A stretch of 5,793 nucleotides of DNA from positions 1 to 5,793 of the forward strand of contig JAPLGR010000695.1 of assembly GCA_026390045.1 (NCBI GenBank), given 5' to 3'. Below, in pieces: positions 1 to 4,627 of this stretch. The position numbers and the translations under genes were made by a program. Positions within the stretch are counted from its first letter, which is position 1. Each line of letters starts with the position of its first letter. The notes beneath the pieces were generated by a model. It was not told the origin of the DNA, did not search any database, and was given only the letters and a program-made list of their open reading frames with translations. This DNA is from Chloroflexota bacterium (lineage in GTDB: Bacteria; Chloroflexota; Anaerolineae; Anaerolineales; E44-bin32).

Positions 1-85
1 TTGCCCTTGGCTACGGTGGGTGCCATCCACCCCCGGGAAGGACTTCCACCTTCCTAGTCAGCGCCCATGCTGGGCGTACCAGCAC
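1..85 (-). mobile_element. Possible 5' end of a group II intron (domain I), running out of the window
   Basis: No protein gene is visible here. On the minus strand the stretch begins GTGCTGG at 85, compatible with the GUGYG-like 5' end of group II introns, exactly where the terminator stem ends. It then folds into successive perfect hairpins: 76-71 with 67-62 (loop of 3), 54-49 with 41-36 (loop of 7) and 32-28 with 22-18 (loop of 5). The strings GCCCAGCATGGGC (75-63), GTGGAAGTCC (49-40) and GTAGCCAAGGGCAA (14-1) resemble those I associate with the 5' region of bacterial group II introns. This is recognition from memory, not an alignment. The catalytic domain V and the reverse transcriptase/maturase gene would lie to the left, outside. 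Alternatives are another structured RNA such as a T-box leader (a TGGCACC occurs at 25-19), or an unrelated structured intergenic region. Confidence 0.45.
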
Positions 86-109
86 CGGCGCCGGCCCAGG
101 CCGGCGCCG
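86..109 (-). terminator. Strong GC hairpin downstream of yggU, probable transcription terminator
   Basis: A perfect 11-bp inverted repeat (86-96 with 99-109, 2-nt loop; realistically a 9-10 bp stem with a 4-6 nt loop) lies 34 nt after the yggU stop. On the minus strand it is preceded by an A-tract (AAA at 112-110) but is followed by GTGCTGG rather than a T-run. On the plus strand it is followed by TTTCTATT, so a plus-strand or bidirectional terminator is equally consistent. The missing minus-strand T-run could be explained if an element inserted right behind the stem (see the neighbouring feature). Confidence 0.6.
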
Positions 110-143
110 TTTCTATTGCGAGGCCGCGAGGATCAGCAGCAGC

Positions 144-464
144 CTACTCCGGTTCTTGCGCGCTCAGCCAAGCCTGGATTCGAGATTGCACTTCTTCGGC
201 CGAGAGATCGAGCACGGAGACTATCTTGTCCAACCCACGCTGGCCGGCGATGATCTCAATCCGGTTCTTGCGCACTGCCAGCACCTTCGCCAGGAACGTC
301 AGGAGCGCCGCGTTGGCCTTGCCTTCCACCGGCGGTGCTGCCACTCGCACCCGAAGGATTCCGTCCTCGAGCACGCCAGCGAATTCGGTCTTGCGCGCCC
401 GCGGCGTGATCCTCAGCGTGAGCGCCGCACCGGACTTGCCACTGTGAAGTTTGAATTTGCGCAT
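144..464 (-). CDS. yggU: YggU / DUF167 family protein
   Basis: 106-residue small soluble protein of the DUF167 (YggU, UPF0235) family, whose function is unknown. Characteristic elements are LTLRITPRARKTEF (15-28), then LRVRVAAPPVEGKANAALLTFLAK (37-60), containing the near-invariant PPVEGKAN, followed by IIAGQRGLDKIVSV (71-84). The ATG at 464 is chosen because GGGG (475-472) lies 7 nt upstream. A GTG at 467 just before it would add one residue. The gene begins only a few nucleotides after yggT, the usual partner, and ends in TAG at 144. It is the last gene of the run; a hairpin follows 34 nt later. Confidence 0.92.
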   Translation of the reverse strand: MRKFKLHSGKSGAALTLRITPRARKTEFAGVLEDGILRVRVAAPPVEGKANAALLTFLAKVLAVRKNRIEIIAGQRGLDKIVSVLDLSAEEVQSRIQAWLSAQEPE

Positions 465-468
465 CACC

Positions 469-765
469 CTACCCCAGCGACGCCAGCAGCTTCACAACCA
501 CGCTGCCCAGAATCTGCAACAGGATGATCAGGATGGCCGGGCTGAAATCCAGTCCCCCGGCTGACGGGACGATCCGCCGGATGGGAGCCAGCATGGGCTC
601 AACAACGGAGTCGAGCGCGCGTCTCAGCGGATGGAACGGGTTGAGCACGAATGCCAGCAGCACGTCGAGGAAGACCACAAGCGTCAGCCCGTAGACGATC
701 AGCTGGACTGCGGAGGCAATGCTATTCACCTTGGTGGCACTCTCCTGCGGGCTGGCACGGCTCAA
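469..765 (-). CDS. yggT: YggT (YlmG) family membrane protein
   Basis: 98-residue membrane protein with two hydrophobic helices, about 18-41 and 74-95. Between them is the family signature EPMLAPIRRIVPSAGGLDFSPAILIILL (56-83), with the conserved Pro-Ile-Arg-Arg and Asp-Phe-Ser-Pro elements. The family is linked to cell division, chromosome/nucleoid distribution and (in plastids) thylakoid biogenesis, but its molecular activity is not settled. The start taken is TTG at 765, which overlaps the yggS TGA and has GGGAG 4 nt upstream. A GTG at 729 (residue 13) is an alternative that would remove a polar leader. The length is standard for bacterial YggT with one repeat. yggU starts a few nucleotides after the TAG stop. 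Confidence 0.92.
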   Translation of the reverse strand: MSRASPQESATKVNSIASAVQLIVYGLTLVVFLDVLLAFVLNPFHPLRRALDSVVEPMLAPIRRIVPSAGGLDFSPAILIILLQILGSVVVKLLASLG

Positions 766-1490
766 TCCGCTCCCGCCGGGCGATCGCCGAACAGCGCCCG
801 CCCAATGCGGACCATGGTAGCACCTTCTTCGATTGCGATCTCAAAGTCATCCGTCATGCCCATCGAGAGCTCGGGCAGCGCCGCTGCCCCTGCATCACGG
901 AGCTCGTTGCGCAACTGCACAAGCCCGCCAAACACGTGACGCAGTAGCATGACGTCGCCTGTCCAGGGCGCCATGGTCATCAGCCCCCGGACCTCAAGCG
1001 ATGGCAACCGCGTCACGGCGAGCAAGCTGGCCAAAAGGTCCGTCCGGTCAGTCCCCGACGCGACATCCCAACCATCCTTGGAGACCTCTCCGGAGATGTT
1101 GCACTCCAGGAGGACCGGAAGACACAGCCCGCTCTCATGTGCCAGGCGGGCCAGCGACAAGGCAATCTTCGGACGATCCACTGAATGCACCAGAGCGAAA
1201 GGACCGACGACATCCCTTGCCTTGCGGCTCTGCACATGACCGATCATGTGCCATCGCGCGTCCGTCAGGTCAGTCAGCTGCGCCTGCTTCGCACGCGCCT
1301 CGTCCACCCGATTCTCGCCGAAGTCACGCAACCCCGCGCGATAGGCAAGCCTCACCAGCTCCGGCGGATGGCCCTTGGTCACGGCGACGATGCGGATCGC
1401 GCCCGGCGAACGCTGCGCCCGGCGAGCCGCGGCCTCAATCCGGGAGCGCACAGCGTCCATGTTGGCCTTGAGGTCCGACTCAGCAATCAT
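762..1490 (-). CDS. yggS: YggS/PROSC (YlmE) family PLP-binding homeostasis protein
   Basis: 242 residues from the ATG at 1490. This is a single-domain fold-type III PLP protein with an alanine racemase-like N-terminal barrel. The family buffers pyridoxal phosphate and influences amino acid and keto acid pools; it is not a racemase itself. The PLP lysine is K39 in IVAVTKG. Other family signatures are FGENRV (57-62), WHMIGHVQSRK (80-90), HSVDR (102-106), NISGEVSKDGW (131-141), RGLMTMAP (168-175) and the phosphate-binding LSMGMTDDFEIAIEEGATMVRIGRALFG (208-235). An in-frame GTG at 1517 would add nine residues and overlap the pgeF stop by 8 nt. I prefer the ATG because family N-termini start close before the first helix, but neither has a strong ribosome site. 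The TGA stop overlaps the yggT start. In many genomes it sits beside yggT, as here. Confidence 0.94.
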   Translation of the reverse strand: MIAESDLKANMDAVRSRIEAAARRAQRSPGAIRIVAVTKGHPPELVRLAYRAGLRDFGENRVDEARAKQAQLTDLTDARWHMIGHVQSRKARDVVGPFALVHSVDRPKIALSLARLAHESGLCLPVLLECNISGEVSKDGWDVASGTDRTDLLASLLAVTRLPSLEVRGLMTMAPWTGDVMLLRHVFGGLVQLRNELRDAGAAALPELSMGMTDDFEIAIEEGATMVRIGRALFGDRPAGAD

Positions 1491-1509
1491 CGTGACTTCG
1501 CCGCATGCG

Positions 1510-2292
1510 TCAAGCACCGAGCGCCATCAGCGCTCCGAAGCGGCCGGTCTTGCCTCCCTCCCCTCGATGGCTGTACCAGTCTTCGAGGTGGCAGGCTGTG
1601 CACAGCCCGGCGACTTCGATCGATCCGACACCCTCGCCCTCGAGCAGCCGGCGGCTGGCCAGCCACAGATCAAGGTGGGTCTGGCCCTCACGGACCGTCA
1701 GCAGCTCGTCCGCCAGCGGGCCAAGTGCATTGCGCACAGCGTCGACGACGTCATTGCCGACGGCATAGTGATCAGGCCCAATGGACGGCCCAAGCCCGGC
1801 GAGCAACTCTGCCGGCTGGGTGCCGAATGCGTCACGCATCGCGCGCACCGCCTGGACCACGGTCCGCCTCACGGTCCCCAGCCACCCCGCATGCACAAGC
1901 CCGATGGCTTGCCTCGCCGGATCATACAGGAAGACCGGGACGCAGTCGGCAAAGCGCATCAGCAACGTGACCTGTGGGTTGGAGGTGATCATGGCATCGG
2001 CCTGAAGCACAGCCTGCTGCCCGCGCGGCGCCTGGGCGTGCACAACATCGGCAGAATGCACCTGCCAGACTTCGTGCAGGCTCTCCTCTTCCCGCCCTGC
2101 GGCCTCCAGAACGCGCCGCTTGTTCTCAAGGACCCTGGGGCGATCATCTCCCACGGTTCCACCGAGGTTGAGCGATGCCCATGGGGAGGGGCTCACCCCT
2201 CCGCGGCGAGTGAAGGCTGCATGCTTGAGACCGGGCTGATTCAGACTCTCGAAGGTGAAGAAGCGCAGATCACCGACCTGACCGAACGGCAT
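1510..2292 (-). CDS. pgeF: PgeF/YfiH (YlmD) family: laccase-domain purine nucleoside phosphorylase or peptidoglycan editing factor
   Basis: 260-residue cytosolic protein of the DUF152/Cu-oxidase_4 family. Family members have been described as polyphenol oxidases (laccase-like), as purine nucleoside phosphorylase/adenosine deaminase enzymes (LACC1/FAMIN relatives), and in E. coli as a factor preventing wrong amino acids in peptidoglycan stems. The exact role here is open. The conserved metal-site residues are present: H79 in WQVHSADV, C117 in RFADCVPVFLYDP and H134 in GLVHAGWLGTVRR. Also visible are GPSIGPDHYAVG (168-179) and the C-terminal CTACHLEDWYSHRGEGGKTGRFG (231-253). Length is typical. 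The ATG has only a weak ribosome site. It is 44 nt after the upstream gene, the largest gap here besides copA-ccdA, which marks the junction between the redox module and the ylm-type cluster. The stop may overlap the beginning of yggS. Confidence 0.93.
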   Translation of the reverse strand: MPFGQVGDLRFFTFESLNQPGLKHAAFTRRGGVSPSPWASLNLGGTVGDDRPRVLENKRRVLEAAGREEESLHEVWQVHSADVVHAQAPRGQQAVLQADAMITSNPQVTLLMRFADCVPVFLYDPARQAIGLVHAGWLGTVRRTVVQAVRAMRDAFGTQPAELLAGLGPSIGPDHYAVGNDVVDAVRNALGPLADELLTVREGQTHLDLWLASRRLLEGEGVGSIEVAGLCTACHLEDWYSHRGEGGKTGRFGALMALGA

Positions 2293-2336
2293 GCGGGGAG
2301 TCTACCACGCGGGCAGAGGCGGCAACACCGCGCCCG

Positions 2337-3284
2337 TCATCCGGTGCGCGTACCAGCCAATCGCGCAGAGGAGAGCACGCGTGCCTCATTCATGCTTTCC
2401 TCCACGTACGGATAGGCCAGCCACGCATTCGCCAGGCCGAAGGCCAGCCCGGTCACGGTCCGCAACAGCGGTGTGCTCTCGCGCGCCAACCAAGGCAGGA
2501 ACGGGAACGCCCCCAGCAACTGGCTCCCGCCGTCCAGTGCCACCGGCAGGATCCCAAAGAGAAGCCAGGCCCAGATGGGCATGGGTTGCAGGCGGCGACG
2601 CACTCCGGCGAAGACGACGCCCCCTATCAGCAGCCCGGTGTAGATCGCCACATCGCGCTGGCAGAGCGCGACCTTGTAGCCGACTTGTTCGTTCCCCACG
2701 AACTCGCGCGCGGCCTGCAGGTCGTTCTCGGCGATGCCGGTCGCCGTAGCCAGCGAGGTCAAGGTGGTTCCGGCCAAGTCGCGCGGATAGGCAGGTTGCG
2801 GGCCGAAGAGGAACCAGGAGCGGAATGCCCACTGGTGACAGAGGGGCGAATACGCCTTGTAGATCCAATGCGCCTGGCGTTCGGCACCAGCCTTCATCAA
2901 GACCGGAGCAATGAAGGGCAAACCAACGTAGAGCAGGATGACCAGGTTGAACAAGGCCAGCCAGTGACGTGAGATGAACCGGAGCATGCGGTTGGTGTGA
3001 ACGGCGACTGGCCTGGCAACTGAAGGGGCTTCGGACGGCTTCGGCACCGATGCATACGCCTGCAGCGCCACACGCAGGTCGGTGGGGGAAATCGGAGCTC
3101 GCAGCGTGTACGGGCCGATCACAACGACCGGGATCTGCTCAACGAACCGGGAGTGCAGTACCGAGTCTGATTCAATGTTCACCTCAACTAGCTCGTGCGA
3201 CACCTGCGCCTGGAGACGGCGCAGCTCATCGCGCACCTCGTCACACAATGTGCATCCCGGCCGATCATAGAGCGTCACGCGCAT
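2337..3284 (-). CDS. Glutaredoxin-like domain fused to a DUF2085 membrane protein
   Basis: 315-residue two-part protein. Residues 1-80 look like a small glutaredoxin/DUF836 thioredoxin fold: beta strand, then RPGCTLCDE with C11 and C14 as a CxxC redox pair, and IPVVVIG (51-57) in the cis-Pro position. A linker (about 81-100) leads to a membrane region with hydrophobic helices near 108-129, 212-228, 236-250 and 278-291. This part matches DUF2085: CHQWAFRSWFLFG (C149, H150, R155), LCQRDVAIYTG (C208, R210), DGGSQ (251-255) and an RTVTG...FG segment (275-283). DUF2085 has no established biochemical role as far as I know. The ATG lies 1 nt after the TlpA-like stop, so the gene belongs to the thiol-redox run. 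My inference is that a cytoplasmic CxxC domain could exchange electrons with the conserved Cys/His of the membrane part. The fusion is continuous in a single frame, with no sign of a sequencing joint. Confidence 0.85.
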   Translation of the reverse strand: MRVTLYDRPGCTLCDEVRDELRRLQAQVSHELVEVNIESDSVLHSRFVEQIPVVVIGPYTLRAPISPTDLRVALQAYASVPKPSEAPSVARPVAVHTNRMLRFISRHWLALFNLVILLYVGLPFIAPVLMKAGAERQAHWIYKAYSPLCHQWAFRSWFLFGPQPAYPRDLAGTTLTSLATATGIAENDLQAAREFVGNEQVGYKVALCQRDVAIYTGLLIGGVVFAGVRRRLQPMPIWAWLLFGILPVALDGGSQLLGAFPFLPWLARESTPLLRTVTGLAFGLANAWLAYPYVEESMNEARVLSSARLAGTRTG

Positions 3285-3285
3285 A

Positions 3286-3852
3286 TCAGTTCAGCCCCAT
3301 CGCATGCAGATATCCGTCGAGGGTCTCGGCATCCATGCTGCCAACGTGGACGTGCTGGATTACGCCGGCCCTATCGACAAGGAACGTCGTCGGGTAGCCG
3401 CGCACCCGGTAGAGTGCCTGAACCTCCCCGCCTGGATCGAGCAGGAGCGGGAATGTCAATCCCAATGCGTCGCCGTAGGTGCGGACCTCGTCCGTCGTCT
3501 CGCCGGAGTTGATGCCAACAACCAACATGCCGGTAGATTGCTCTTCTTCATAGCGGGCTTCCAGCATGGGCATCTCCGCCCGGCACGGTTCACACCAGGT
3601 TGCCCAGAAGTTGAGCAAGACGACACGACCCCGTGACTCGCTCATCACGAACATATCGCCATCCGGGTCGGCCGCCTCGAACTCGGGCGCAAGTCCTCCC
3701 ACAACGGGCGCCGCTACCGGGGTCAACTTCACCGCCGGCGAGGCGGCTAGGATGCCAGATGCTTCTGAGTGCCCTCCCCAGGCGGCGAAGCCCGCCGCCA
3801 GTCCCAGCAGCACGCCGATCGCGGCGAACAACCACCCCTTCCAGTCTGGCAC
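3286..3852 (-). CDS. TlpA/ResA-family membrane-anchored thiol-disulfide oxidoreductase
   Basis: 188-residue extracytoplasmic thioredoxin-fold protein. An N-terminal signal anchor spans residues 5-23, followed by an Ala/Pro-rich linker to about 52. The redoxin domain runs from about 55 to the end. The active site is NFWATWCEPCRAEMP, with C87 and C90 in a WCxPC motif typical of TlpA/ResA/CcmG. The cis-proline loop is GYPTTFLVD (P154). These proteins keep haem-binding or metal-site cysteines reduced and are recharged by CcdA, encoded immediately upstream. The chosen GTG start has a strong ribosome site that overlaps the ccdA stop. The frame stays open far upstream across ccdA, but that extension is in the wrong frame for any homologous protein and is not part of this gene. 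The stop is 1 nt from the next ATG. Whether it serves cytochrome c maturation (ResA) or copper-site assembly (TlpA) cannot be decided from sequence, so no symbol is given. Confidence 0.93.
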   Translation of the reverse strand: MPDWKGWLFAAIGVLLGLAAGFAAWGGHSEASGILAASPAVKLTPVAAPVVGGLAPEFEAADPDGDMFVMSESRGRVVLLNFWATWCEPCRAEMPMLEARYEEEQSTGMLVVGINSGETTDEVRTYGDALGLTFPLLLDPGGEVQALYRVRGYPTTFLVDRAGVIQHVHVGSMDAETLDGYLHAMGLN

Positions 3853-3856
3853 GCCA

Positions 3857-3862
3857 TCACCT
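3857..3862 (-). promoter_or_regulatory. Ribosome binding site deciding the GTG start of the TlpA-like gene
   Basis: AGGTGA, complementary to the conserved 3' end of 16S rRNA, overlaps the ccdA stop codon and ends 4 nt before the GTG at 3852. The nearby ATG at 3858-3856 is out of frame, so the GTG is the best start. The overlap of this site with the ccdA stop suggests coupled translation. Confidence 0.6.
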
Positions 3863-4583
3863 ACAGGCCAAAGTCGACAAACACGCCAAACCGCGACAGC
3901 TGGCTGAGCGTCCCGGTTAGCAACATGATGCCAAGAATGATCATGACCAGGCCCGTCGTCATGGAGATCCCCTTGAGCAAGCGCACGTTGCGCCTCATCG
4001 ACTCCGCCACTCGCCCGATCCCAAGCGCCGCAAGCAGGAACGGAATCGCCAGCCCCGCCGAGTAGGCGGTCAGAAGCACGGCGCCCTGCATCACCTTGGC
4101 GCTGTTCAACGCCAGCGTCAGGACAGCGCCCAGCACCGGACCGACGCACGGCGACCACCCGGCGGAGAAGAATACTCCCATCAGTGCCGACGACAGATAT
4201 CCCAGCTTGGGATCCGGCCGAACTTGACGACGCGTATCGAAGTCGAGAAACGGGATGTGGATCACGCCAAGCATGTGCAGGCCGAAGGCGATGACGACCA
4301 CGCCGCCAATCCGCGCCAGCCACTGACGCCCATCGTAAAGGAACGCGCCGAGCGCTGAGGCCGCTGCACCCAGGGCGACAAACACGACCGAGAACCCAAG
4401 AACGAAGGCCACCCCGTGGGTGAATGTCACCCAACGGCCCTGGACCGCCGCCCCGCCCGGCCCGACCGAGCGTCCACTGAGGTATCCGACATAGGCCGGC
4501 ACCAGGGCCAGGACACACGGCGAAAGGAACGAGGCCAGACCCGCCAGGAAGGCGAGGCCGAACGTCACGTTCTCAGAACTCAT
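3861..4583 (-). CDS. ccdA: CcdA/DsbD-like cytochrome c biogenesis transmembrane protein
   Basis: 240-residue integral membrane protein of the CcdA family (DsbD transmembrane domain). The family moves electrons from cytoplasmic thioredoxin to extracytoplasmic thiol-redox proteins during cytochrome c maturation and related pathways. About six hydrophobic helices are visible, near 8-33, 53-75, 88-108, 130-158, 163-190 and 205-226. The two hallmark cysteines sit in LSPCVLALVPAY (C23) and GWSPCVGPVLGAVL (C146), each in the expected SPC context at the start of an inverted-repeat half. The length is normal for a stand-alone CcdA. The ATG start has a well-spaced GGGAG. The thioredoxin-like gene starts 8 nt after the stop, so this protein and its likely partner are co-translated. 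It is unclear from sequence whether the target is apocytochrome c, a copper protein or another thiol protein. Confidence 0.95.
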   Translation of the reverse strand: MSSENVTFGLAFLAGLASFLSPCVLALVPAYVGYLSGRSVGPGGAAVQGRWVTFTHGVAFVLGFSVVFVALGAAASALGAFLYDGRQWLARIGGVVVIAFGLHMLGVIHIPFLDFDTRRQVRPDPKLGYLSSALMGVFFSAGWSPCVGPVLGAVLTLALNSAKVMQGAVLLTAYSAGLAIPFLLAALGIGRVAESMRRNVRLLKGISMTTGLVMIILGIMLLTGTLSQLSRFGVFVDFGL

Positions 4584-4588
4584 CCGGA

Positions 4589-4593
4589 CTCCC
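4589..4593 (-). promoter_or_regulatory. Ribosome binding site of ccdA
   Basis: GGGAG lies 5 nt upstream of the ATG at 4583 on the minus strand and supports that start. The 44-nt copA-ccdA gap that holds it shows no convincing terminator or complete promoter. Confidence 0.6.
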
Positions 4594-4627
4594 GATCGCG
4601 GTTGAAACCAGACTCGCGTGTCAATCG

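Noticed and set aside
1..85. RNase P RNA, SRP RNA or tmRNA fragment at the left edge.
   Set aside because: Conserved blocks of those RNAs (for example the GAGGAAAGUCC start of RNase P RNA or the GGAAGCAGCC region of SRP RNA) are not present on either strand.
1..143. T-box riboswitch leader upstream of an ileS-type gene, suggested by TGGCACC at 25-19 on the minus strand and the ylm context.
   Set aside because: The surrounding bases do not match the usual AGGGUGGNACCGCG block, the heptamer sits inside a simple hairpin, and N=C would not fit an isoleucine tRNA discriminator base. Kept only as an alternative to the intron call.
1185..1970. Plus-strand ORF of 261 codons opposite yggS and pgeF.
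   Set aside because: Shadow of two well-supported minus-strand genes; the composition is Arg/Pro/Ser/Ala-rich with no recognisable motif.
1375..2415. Long plus-strand ORF (346 codons) opposite pgeF.
   Set aside because: It is antisense to a clearly recognisable gene and spans gene borders. Long antisense ORFs are expected in GC-rich DNA, and the translation shows no domain-like motifs.
3853..4518. The frame of the TlpA-like gene stays open far upstream, giving a 410-residue ORF (3286-4518) across ccdA.
   Set aside because: The extra part is an out-of-frame translation of ccdA, rich in Gly/Arg/Ala and without domain features. The GTG at 3852 has a strong ribosome site and a proper signal anchor right behind it.
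4584..4627. TTGACA on the minus strand in the copA-ccdA gap as a -35 box for an internal promoter.
   Set aside because: No acceptable -10 hexamer lies at 16-18 nt spacing (the bases there are CCGCGA), so a promoter cannot be supported.
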